5,143 nt of DNA from NCBI GenBank assembly GCA_030044045.1, contig JASHWO010000181.1, positions 1-5,143 of the forward strand, given 5' to 3'. Origin of the DNA: Acidimicrobiales bacterium. Its GTDB lineage: Bacteria > Actinomycetota > Acidimicrobiia > Acidimicrobiales > RAAP-2. Positions 1 to 5,004 of this stretch are shown here, piece after piece. A program made the translations under genes and the position numbers. Below the pieces are notes generated by a model, which saw nothing but the letters and a program-made list of their open reading frames with translations, was not told the origin of the DNA and searched no databases. Within the stretch, counting starts at the first letter, position 1; every line of letters begins with the position of its first letter.

Positions 1-1180
1 CGGCCCCACCGATGGCGCCGGCCGTCGCCGGGACGGGGTCGGCCACCGGCTCGCCGTCGGGTGCCGCCGCCGGGGCGGGCGGGCGCACCAGCGCCGCCGC
101 GCCGGCCACCACCAGCAGCAACAGGGGCACCATCGAGTTCGGGTCGGTACCCACGCCGCCGAAGAAGCCGAGGTCCTGCACCAGCACCCAGGTGGCCAGG
201 CACAGCACGGCGGCGGCGGCGGTGGCCACCACCACCACCCGGGGCCGGCTGGTGCAGAGCCCGACCCCCACGGCGGCCAGAGCCACCACCAGGAAGAGGT
301 TCACCGCCCAGCCGTGCGCGGCGTCGAAGGAGGCGAACGACGACACCCAGCCGGCGAACAACGACGGCTGGGAGGTGTGGGCCATTGTGCGGGCCATGGC
401 GGCCAGCGCGCCCAGCGAGTGGCCGGTCCTCCCCTGCCAGGATCCCCGCCCGGGCCAGGCCTGCAGCACGGCCATCCCCAGGAAGAAGGCCCCCATACCG
501 GCGCTGACCAGCCGGCCCAGCCGGGGGCCGCGCCAGGCCGCCTCGGGCAGGGCCAGCAGCCCGCCGGCCACGGCGTAGAGGAGGACCGCCCCGGGCACGC
601 CGAACGCCCAGGCCAGGCCGGGAGCGAAGAGCCCGCCGAACGCCTCGCCGAACACCCACACCACCAGCGCCCAGCCCACGCTCACCACCCCGGCCGTCCG
701 GGACCACCGGCCGCGGGGCGCCACCAGCAGCAGGATGCCGATGCCGAGCTGGATCCACACCGCAGCGGCGGCCGCCTGGACCGGGTGGTTGCTCCAGATG
801 GTGGTCCCCGTCCCCACCAGGTGACGGACCCATGCCGGCGACGTGGCCGCTGCCGGCTTGACCACTGTGGCCGGGAGGCCGAGGACCATCCCCGACTGGA
901 TCTGCAGCAGCCCGTCGAGGATCCAGAGCAGCCCGAACCCCAGGCGGAGGATCCGCCGGCCGAGCGGCTCGGGGTCGGCCACCACGGCCGGCACGACGGG
1001 CCGCGGGGCGCGCCCGGTGGCCACGGCCCGCCGGTACTGGAGGGTGCGCAGCACGTGCCAGGCCACGGCGGCGGCCACGGCCACCAGCAGCAGGAGGAGG
1101 AGCTGGTGCCAGAGTGTGGAGTGGAACGCTGAGATGACGGTGGGGTTGTCGCTGTTCAGCGAACGGCTCATCCCCGGCAT
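1..1180 (-). CDS. Polytopic membrane protein of unknown function, C-terminus cut by window edge
   Basis: The frame is open from the ATG at 1180 to base 2 with no stop, giving 393 visible residues. The protein is strongly hydrophobic, with about eight or nine likely membrane helices near residues 24-41, 76-95, 134-154, 162-183, 186-211, 224-241, 289-308, 316-335 and 349-366, and a Pro/Ala-rich tail from about 367. The first helix is followed by a basic stretch (HVLRTLQYRR). Distinctive segments are LRLGFGLLWILDGLLQIQ (about 78-95), GWALVVWVFGEAFGGLF (169-185) and SFDAAHGWAVNLF (284-296). They read like conserved blocks of an actinobacterial membrane family, but I cannot name it. ATG 1180 is preferred because a promoter would start the transcript about two bases upstream; ATG 1171 is an alternative without a spaced Shine-Dalgarno. 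Its promoter carries a palindromic operator. Function unknown; a transport, redox or metal role is only a guess. Confidence 0.85.
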   Translation of the reverse strand, partial: MPGMSRSLNSDNPTVISAFHSTLWHQLLLLLLVAVAAAVAWHVLRTLQYRRAVATGRAPRPVVPAVVADPEPLGRRILRLGFGLLWILDGLLQIQSGMVLGLPATVVKPAAATSPAWVRHLVGTGTTIWSNHPVQAAAAAVWIQLGIGILLLVAPRGRWSRTAGVVSVGWALVVWVFGEAFGGLFAPGLAWAFGVPGAVLLYAVAGGLLALPEAAWRGPRLGRLVSAGMGAFFLGMAVLQAWPGRGSWQGRTGHSLGALAAMARTMAHTSQPSLFAGWVSSFASFDAAHGWAVNLFLVVALAAVGVGLCTSRPRVVVVATAAAAVLCLATWVLVQDLGFFGGVGTDPNSMVPLLLLVVAGAAALVRPPAPAAAPDGEPVADPVPATAGAIGGA

Positions 1181-1188
1181 CGGGCGTG

Positions 1189-1216
1189 ATGCTATCCCCG
1201 ATCGGCGACCTGTCAA
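1189..1216 (-). promoter_or_regulatory. Promoter of the left-edge membrane protein gene, near-leaderless
   Basis: Read on the minus strand there is a perfect -35 hexamer TTGACA (1216-1211), a 16-base spacer and TAGCAT (1194-1189). TAGCAT fits the actinobacterial TAnnnT form of the -10 element. The predicted first transcribed base is about 1182, and the gene's ATG begins at 1180. The transcript would therefore have no room for a Shine-Dalgarno, as in leaderless mRNAs, which are common in actinobacteria. The transcription start is inferred from spacing only. Confidence 0.6.
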
Positions 1217-1230
1217 CTACAGCCTGTAGT
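1216..1230. promoter_or_regulatory. Perfect 15-bp palindrome, candidate BlaI/MecI/CopY-type operator
   Basis: ACTACAGCCTGTAGT has 7-base arms around a single central base. It abuts and shares one base with the -35 TTGACA of the gene that starts at 1180. A dimeric repressor bound here would contact the RNA polymerase site. The TACA...TGTA core resembles operators of the BlaI/MecI/CopY winged-helix family, although the spacing here is three bases instead of the two of the classic cop box. The one-base centre makes it a poor RNA hairpin, so a DNA-binding role is more likely than termination of the upstream gene, whose stop is 17 bases away. No such repressor gene lies in the window. Confidence 0.55.
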
Positions 1231-1247
1231 GGATGGAGTGGCCGAGC

Positions 1248-2207
1248 TCACCGCCCTGGTGGGCTCGTCCCTGCCGGGCCATCGCCGACCGGGCGCGGGG
1301 GCGGTGACCCGGGGGCCGCCCCGAGGGAGGGCGCCGCCTGGTGGGGCAGGAGCGCCGAGACGGCGGCAGCCGGTGTCGGGACGAAGGCCGGAGGCGGGCC
1401 CTCCCCGTCCAGGTCGAAGATGGCCGACCGCAGCTCGCCGATGGCCTCGTCCAGGTCGTCGAGGGCCTTCCCCAGCCGCTCGGCCACCTCGGGCTGCCGG
1501 GAGTACCTGAGCGTGCCGGCCAGGTAGAGCTCCACCGCGGTGAGGCGCCGCAACGCCGACCGGTGCAGGCGCCGGGCGATGCGGTCCCGGTCGTCGAGCA
1601 CGGCGTAGTCCCGCAGCCGCTCGTGCAGGTGGCCCGCCTCCGCCTGCGAGCGGACCACCCGGTCCCGTAGCCCGTGGACGGACACCGAGACCAGGATGCT
1701 CGTGAACCCGAAGAACACGACCCGCCGCACGTCGACCGTGCCGGTGGTGCCGATCGGGGTGAGCGAGAGGACGGCCTCGGCCACCATCACCGCCGTGACC
1801 ACGCAGAGCGACTCCCATTTGCGGTGGAACAGGGCCGTCCAGAGCACCGGCAGCAGGATCACGATCCCGATGCCCGACACCACCTCGCTGATCGAGACCA
1901 AGAGGGCTGCCACGGAGGCCGTGTAGGCCATGGGCACCAGCACCGTCGCCCAGCCCGGCGGCTCCCGCCAGGGCAGCCAGAAGGCCCCCACCACCGCGGC
2001 CAGCAGCGCCAGGCTGACCGCCAGCGCCACGTCCGACTCGGGACCGGGCGGCAGCACCACGCTGGCCTCGGCCAAGCCGGCCAGCACGGCGAACGGGCCG
2101 ACCCGCCAGGCCAGGCCCTCGCCCCGGAACGGCGACCGGGCCGCGCCGGCTCGCTCCCCCTCGTCGTCGAGCGAACGCATCATGCGCCGGACCACGCCTA
2201 CGGCCAT
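1248..2207 (-). CDS. Membrane protein with HisKA_3-like dimerisation domain, lacking the kinase ATPase domain
   Basis: The protein has 319 residues. Six likely membrane helices span about residues 36-55, 60-80, 87-106, 107-128, 133-152 and 161-179. A linker helix (180-203) leads into LDDRDRIARRLHRSALRRL (204-222) and LDDLDEAIGELRSAIFDL (249-266), the two helices of the HisKA_3 domain found in NarX- and DevS-type kinases. His215 matches the phospho-acceptor, but the acidic residue that normally follows it is Arg216. After residue 266 only a Pro/Ala/Gly-rich tail remains, with no N, G1 or G2 box of an HATPase_c domain and no room for one before the next gene. It is either a decayed kinase or a membrane-anchored pseudokinase able to dimerise or pair with a full kinase. 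ATG 2207 is chosen over ATG 2249 because GGGGGAG lies six bases upstream of it and the probable promoter start falls beyond 2249. Confidence 0.82.
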   Translation of the reverse strand: MAVGVVRRMMRSLDDEGERAGAARSPFRGEGLAWRVGPFAVLAGLAEASVVLPPGPESDVALAVSLALLAAVVGAFWLPWREPPGWATVLVPMAYTASVAALLVSISEVVSGIGIVILLPVLWTALFHRKWESLCVVTAVMVAEAVLSLTPIGTTGTVDVRRVVFFGFTSILVSVSVHGLRDRVVRSQAEAGHLHERLRDYAVLDDRDRIARRLHRSALRRLTAVELYLAGTLRYSRQPEVAERLGKALDDLDEAIGELRSAIFDLDGEGPPPAFVPTPAAAVSALLPHQAAPSLGAAPGSPPPRPVGDGPAGTSPPGR

Positions 2208-2213
2208 CTTCCA

Positions 2214-2220
2214 CTCCCCC
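2214..2220 (-). promoter_or_regulatory. Ribosome binding site deciding the start of the HisKA_3-like gene
   Basis: On the minus strand GGGGGAG ends six bases before ATG 2207. The upstream in-frame ATG at 2249 has no purine-rich site at usable distance and would precede the inferred transcription start, so this site sets the start at 2207. Confidence 0.6.
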
Positions 2221-2252
2221 ACGCGGCGTACCCCTGCCACACCGCCCATTGC

Positions 2253-2281
2253 ATTATCGCGCCGTTGCTCGACGTTGTCTC
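2253..2281 (-). promoter_or_regulatory. Candidate promoter of the HisKA_3-like gene
   Basis: On the minus strand GAGACA (2281-2276, four of six bases of the -35 consensus) is followed after 17 bases by GATAAT (2258-2253, five of six of the -10 consensus). Transcription would begin near 2246, giving a leader of about 39 bases that includes the Shine-Dalgarno. It sits in the 92-base gap after the small membrane protein gene, so the HisKA_3-like gene may have its own promoter as well as read-through from upstream. Confidence 0.5.
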
Positions 2282-2299
2282 CCGGTCGCTCTGCCGTTG

Positions 2300-2638
2300 C
2301 TACGCCGAACGCGGGCGGGCCGCCGCCGGATCCGGGCGGGCGGCGGTCATCGGGCGGTGGACCCTGATGCCGCTCACCGGCGCCGGGGTGACCGGGGTGA
2401 TCAGGGCCTCGTAGCGGCGGGTGCGTGTCCGCAGCTCGTCGGCCACCCGTTGCTCGAACGCCACGGCCCGGCGCACGGCCACCCGCAGGTCCTCCTCGGA
2501 CTCGAGCATACGGACGAGCGAGGGCGGCGCCTGGGGCTCGGGCGCCAGTTCCTCGTGGGTCTTCCGGTACCAGCGGACGGCAGCCAGCGCGAGCACCGCC
2601 ACTGCGACAGCTACCAACATCACACCTGCATATTCCAT
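2300..2638 (-). CDS. Small single-pass membrane protein of unknown function
   Basis: The product has 112 residues. One membrane helix (about residues 5-23, rich in Ala, Val and Leu) follows a very short N-terminus and ends at RWYRKTHEE, so the positive charges suggest a cytoplasmic C-terminus. After a Pro-rich linker (32-39) comes a highly charged, probably helical stretch (about 40-76) that could form a coiled coil or dock on a partner. The last 30 residues are Pro/Ala/Arg-rich and probably disordered. No family is recognised. The start is well supported by a perfect AGGAGG Shine-Dalgarno five bases upstream. A DosR-like box and a long inverted repeat lie upstream, and a truncated sensor-kinase relative follows 92 bases downstream in the same direction. 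The protein could be an accessory of that membrane sensor, but this is inferred from position only. Confidence 0.8.
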   Translation of the reverse strand: MEYAGVMLVAVAVAVLALAAVRWYRKTHEELAPEPQAPPSLVRMLESEEDLRVAVRRAVAFEQRVADELRTRTRRYEALITPVTPAPVSGIRVHRPMTAARPDPAAARPRSA

Positions 2639-2643
2639 CTCTC

Positions 2644-2649
2644 CCTCCT
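2644..2649 (-). promoter_or_regulatory. Consensus Shine-Dalgarno of the small membrane protein gene
   Basis: AGGAGG on the minus strand, five bases ahead of ATG 2638. It is the strongest ribosome binding site in the window and fixes this start. It lies 13 bases after the foot of the long inverted repeat, so folding of that repeat could affect its accessibility. Confidence 0.75.
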
Positions 2650-2662
2650 CGTACTCCGCGCC

Positions 2663-2699
2663 CGCCGGGTTCCGGGACGGCCGCCCCGGAACCCCGGCG
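2663..2699. repeat. Long imperfect inverted repeat (hairpin) in the leader of the small gene
   Basis: Bases 2667-2676 (GGGTTCCGGG) pair perfectly with 2685-2694 (CCCGGAACCC) around an eight-base centre, ACGGCCGC, which is itself mostly self-complementary. After one bulged base (2695), bases 2663-2666 pair with 2696-2699. The whole is a nearly perfect 37-base palindrome. It lies between the DosR-like box and the Shine-Dalgarno, so it would be transcribed as a stable hairpin in the 5' leader. No T-run follows on either strand, so a standard intrinsic terminator is unlikely. An mRNA-stabilising fold, a translation-control element or a dimeric protein site are possible. Confidence 0.7.
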
Positions 2700-2730
2700 A
2701 GCGGACAGGAGCGCGGACGCTCCGGCTGTG

Positions 2731-2777
2731 ATTCAGTCTCTGCCCGGGCCCCGCCGCGCGACAGGGACTTACGTCCC
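2731..2777 (-). promoter_or_regulatory. DosR/DevR-like box with a possible weak -10 downstream
   Basis: On the minus strand bases 2777-2764 read GGGACGTAAGTCCC. The core of the published mycobacterial DosR motif is GGGACTWWAGTCCC, which gives 13 of 14 matches. On the plus strand the same bases read GGGACTTACGTCCC and fit the GGGACTTNNGNCCC form. The flanks do not follow the full 20-base consensus. The only AT-richer patch downstream, CTGAAT at 2736-2731, is a weak -10 match but would place the start near 2724 and the box centre near -46, where DosR-type activators commonly bind. The target would be the small membrane protein gene at 2638. The family of the bound regulator is inferred from the motif alone. 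Confidence 0.5.
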
Positions 2778-2799
2778 CTCAGGGGCCTTCTGCCCCTAC

Positions 2800-2817
2800 C
2801 CCCGCCGGGCGGCGGGG
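2800..2817 (-). terminator. GC-rich hairpin after the ABC permease, possible terminator
   Basis: A seven-base stem, CCCCGCC (2800-2806) with GGCGGGG (2811-2817), closes a four-base loop about 40 bases after the permease stop. There is no U-tract on the transcript, so it is not a textbook intrinsic terminator, though U-poor hairpins are often invoked in high-GC actinobacteria. A second short palindrome, CCCCTCAGGGG (2775-2785), follows and overlaps the DosR-like box. Termination here would separate the exporter operon from the small-protein gene. Confidence 0.4.
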
Positions 2818-2857
2818 AGGCACAGCGGCAGGTCGAGAGTGGCCGGCCCGGCGGCGC

Positions 2858-4051
2858 TCAGCCCGATGACGCCGGAACCAGCTCGCGCAGCCGCACCCGC
2901 CCGCCCGTCCGCAGCACCGCGGCGCGGTAGACCCGGGCCGCCACCAGGGCCACCACCACGGTGCACGCCATGCACGTCACCGCTGAGAGGACGAACTGCC
3001 ACCAGGCGGCCTGGCCGAACCCGACCAGGGTCGGCATGGCGAACGGGGCGGTGGGCGGGAGGTAGGCCAGGACCTGGACCAGCAGCGAGGCATGGCCGGA
3101 GCCGGCACCGACCAGGGAGACGATGTAGCCGAAGACCAGCGGCGCGCTCAGGGGCAGCGCCAGGCTCTGGACCTGGTCCTGCCGCTCGGCCAGGGAGCCG
3201 GCGGCGGCGTAGACCCAGCTGTAGAAGGCATACCCGAGCACCAGCCAGACGAACGTGGCCGCCGCCACCAGCGGCGCGGTGCCGTGGACGAGGCTCGAGC
3301 CCACCGCCTCGCCGAGCAGGAGGGCAAAGGCGACGAGCGCGGCGGCCTGGGCCAGCGCCACGGTGCCGATGCCGATGACCTTGCCCGCCAGGAGCTGGAT
3401 TGGCCGCACCGTGGCCAGCAGCACCTCCACCACCCGGCTGGCCTTCTCCTCCATCACCCCCATGAGCGTCCACGTGAGGTACTGGGTCAGCACGACGAAG
3501 ATGAGGATCACGCCGAGCAGCGCCGTGGCCTCGGAGGTCGTGCGCCGCGCCTTGCCGGGCTGGAGGCTCTCGACCGGCAACGGCTTGGCGCCGGCCACGG
3601 TGGCCGCCTGCATCGGGGTCAGGCCGGCCTGGGCGAAGGCGCGTTGCGCCCCCAGGCGCAGCGACACGTCACGGACGTAGCGCGCCCCGGCCGACGTGTC
3701 TGTCGCCGAGACGGGGCTCTTCACGAGGATCTTCCCCGTCCCGTCCACCACCATGTCGAGGCGGCCGGCAGCGAGGGCGGCACTCGCCTGCAGCAGGCCG
3801 GGCTCGCCGACGAGTTGCACCGGCACGCCGACGCTCCGGGCCAGGTCGCGAAGCGTGGCCTCCGACGACGCCGAGCCTCCCACCACCCCCACCCTCGCGG
3901 TCTGGGTCGTGCCACTGTGGACAGTCGGGATGACCACGGCGGCGGCGGCCACGGCGAAGAGGACGATCGTCACCACCCGGAACACCCGTCCCCGGAGGCG
4001 CTCGCGTACCTCCCGCCCGGCCACCAGACCCGTGTCGCCGAGGGCCTTCAC
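2858..4051 (-). CDS. ABC-2 type exporter permease, NatB-like
   Basis: This 397-residue integral membrane subunit should form the export channel with the ATPase encoded just upstream. Membrane helix 1 (about 26-44) is followed by a large extracytoplasmic domain (about 45-175). A group of helices follows at about 176-198, 228-248, 260-284, 296-315 and 350-373. The stretch MEEKASRVVEVLLATVRP (200-217) after helix 2 is the hallmark of the NatB/YhaP branch of ABC-2 permeases, and the length fits that family. The GTG start at 4051 overlaps the ATPase stop in a GTGA, and GGGAGG lies ten bases upstream, which argues for translational coupling; the frame stays open further upstream only as a shadow inside the ATPase gene. 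NatAB relatives export sodium ions, but others export drugs or peptides, so the substrate is open. Confidence 0.93.
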   Translation of the reverse strand: MKALGDTGLVAGREVRERLRGRVFRVVTIVLFAVAAAAVVIPTVHSGTTQTARVGVVGGSASSEATLRDLARSVGVPVQLVGEPGLLQASAALAAGRLDMVVDGTGKILVKSPVSATDTSAGARYVRDVSLRLGAQRAFAQAGLTPMQAATVAGAKPLPVESLQPGKARRTTSEATALLGVILIFVVLTQYLTWTLMGVMEEKASRVVEVLLATVRPIQLLAGKVIGIGTVALAQAAALVAFALLLGEAVGSSLVHGTAPLVAAATFVWLVLGYAFYSWVYAAAGSLAERQDQVQSLALPLSAPLVFGYIVSLVGAGSGHASLLVQVLAYLPPTAPFAMPTLVGFGQAAWWQFVLSAVTCMACTVVVALVAARVYRAAVLRTGGRVRLRELVPASSG

Positions 4052-4947
4052 CGGGCCACCGCCTCCCGGAACACCTCCGACAGGCGGCGCCGTTCGAAGG
4101 AGAACTGGGTGACCCGCCCGGCGCCCCGGGCCGCGTCCAGGACGGCATCGCTGCCGGTGGCATCGTCGAGGACCAGCCGTACCTCGCCGCCCTGCACCTC
4201 CGAGACCGTGACCCCCGGGAGGGCACGTGCCCAGGTGCCCTGGCGGTCCCCCTCGACCCGGACGGCCAGGCGCCGCGCTCCCTGCGTCGCCAGCTCGTCG
4301 ACGGTCCCGCTCGCCACCAGCCGCCCGTGGTCGATGATGGCCACCGACTCGCACAGATCCTCGACCAGGTCGAGCTGGTGGCTCGAGAACAGCACGCAAC
4401 GCCCGGCGTGCGCCTGCTCCACGAGGACCTGGCCGATGACGTCGACCCCGGCCGGGTCCAGGCCGGCGAGGGGCTCGTCGAGCACCAGCACCTCCGGGTC
4501 GTGCACGAGCGCCGCCGCCAACTGCACCCGCTGCTGGTTCCCGTGCGACAGCGCCTCGACCTTGCTGCCCGCCCGGTCCGCCACCTCCAGGCGCTCCAGC
4601 CACCACCGGGCGGCGGACGCCGCGTCGGCCGGCCCCATCCCGTGGAGCCGGCCCAGGTACTCGACCTCCTCGCCGACGAGCATGTTCGGGTAGAGGCCCC
4701 GCTCCTCGGGCATGTAGCCGAAACGGCGCCGTTCGGCCGGCCCGACCGGCGCCCCGTTCCACCGGACGGCACCGGCGTCCAGGTCGGTCAGGCCGAAGAC
4801 GGCCCGCATGGTGGTGGTCTTCCCGGCCCCGTTCGGCCCCAGGAAACCCACCACCTCGCCCGACGGGACGGAGAAGCGCAGGCCGTCGAGCGCCGTCACC
4901 GCGCCGAAGCGCCGGGTCAGGCCATCCATCTCCAGGAATCCAGCCAC
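4048..4947 (-). CDS. ABC transporter ATP-binding protein, NatA-like with DUF4162-type tail
   Basis: This 299-residue cytoplasmic ATPase should drive the permease that overlaps its 3' end. Walker A is GPNGAGKTT (37-45), Walker B is VLVLDEP (153-159) with catalytic Glu158, the D-loop AGLDP follows (161-165), and His190 is the switch residue in SSHQLDLVEDL. The Q-loop reads GYMPEERGLYP (77-87), with Glu where most ABC proteins have Gln, and the signature is LSHGNQQ (133-139) in place of LSGGQ. Both changes are typical of the NatA/YhaQ subfamily and are not damage. Residues from about 218 on match the size and style of the C-terminal DUF4162 domain of this group. The GTG start at 4947 has no clear Shine-Dalgarno; ATG 4929 is an alternative that removes only six residues. 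The gene begins 48 bases after the preceding gene and may share its transcript. Confidence 0.95.
   Translation of the reverse strand: MAGFLEMDGLTRRFGAVTALDGLRFSVPSGEVVGFLGPNGAGKTTTMRAVFGLTDLDAGAVRWNGAPVGPAERRRFGYMPEERGLYPNMLVGEEVEYLGRLHGMGPADAASAARWWLERLEVADRAGSKVEALSHGNQQRVQLAAALVHDPEVLVLDEPLAGLDPAGVDVIGQVLVEQAHAGRCVLFSSHQLDLVEDLCESVAIIDHGRLVASGTVDELATQGARRLAVRVEGDRQGTWARALPGVTVSEVQGGEVRLVLDDATGSDAVLDAARGAGRVTQFSFERRRLSEVFREAVAR
4062..4067 (-). promoter_or_regulatory. Ribosome binding site of the permease, inside the ATPase gene
   Basis: GGGAGG on the minus strand, ten bases ahead of GTG 4051 and within the last codons of the ATPase gene. With the GTGA stop/start overlap it supports coupled translation of the two exporter subunits. 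Confidence 0.55.
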
Positions 4948-4978
4948 CAGGGCCGAAGCCTACGGCCTGCCCGCTGGA

Positions 4979-5004
4979 CCGCTTACTCGTTCCGCTTACT
5001 CGTT
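4979..5004. repeat. Two tandem copies of a 13-bp unit across a stop codon
   Basis: CCGCTTACTCGTT occurs twice back to back (4979-4991 and 4992-5004), followed by a further CCG. On the minus strand each copy carries AAC GAG TAA, the last two codons and stop of the upstream gene, so the copy at 4992-5004 ends the protein and the other lies untranslated behind it. It looks like a recent slippage duplication. Confidence 0.85.

Noticed and set aside
125..160. Odd signature and Q-loop of the ABC ATPase (LSHGN, PEER) taken as inactivating changes; positions are residues of the ATPase at 4048-4947
   Set aside because: These variants are normal in the NatA/YhaQ subfamily, and Walker A, Walker B Glu and the switch His are intact.
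199..250. GGC- and CCA-rich runs resembling microsatellites
   Set aside because: They encode Ala- and Val-rich membrane helices in the minus-strand gene and are explained by codon and amino-acid bias.
12..1132. Long plus-strand open frames (12-578, 61-507, 314-1132)
   Set aside because: Their products are low-complexity Pro/Arg/His/Gly-rich, with no domains. The minus strand over the same bases encodes a coherent membrane protein.
1181..1216. TTG at 1216 as start of the left-edge gene
   Set aside because: It coincides with the -35 hexamer TTGACA, follows a TAG directly and has no ribosome binding site.
2208..2249. Longer start of the HisKA_3-like gene at ATG 2249
   Set aside because: It has no Shine-Dalgarno and would lie at or ahead of the inferred transcription start. 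ATG 2207 has GGGGGAG at ideal spacing.
1674..2414. Plus-strand open frame of 246 codons
   Set aside because: It is a His/Arg/Gln-rich shadow of the HisKA_3-like gene. It runs across that gene's start and the intergenic gap and shows no recognisable motif.
3092..4693. Plus-strand open frame of 533 codons
   Set aside because: It lies wholly antisense to the ABC permease and ATPase, which have clear family motifs. Its composition is typical of GC-rich antisense frames.
4052..4762. N-terminal extension of the permease frame up to 4762
   Set aside because: This part reads as Arg/Gly/Pro-rich nonsense inside the ATPase gene. The true start is GTG 4051 in the GTGA overlap with an upstream GGGAGG.
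4951..4967. Short inverted repeat GGCCG...CGGCC before the ATPase gene
   Set aside because: The five-base arms around a seven-base loop are what GC-rich DNA gives by chance, and no U-tract follows.
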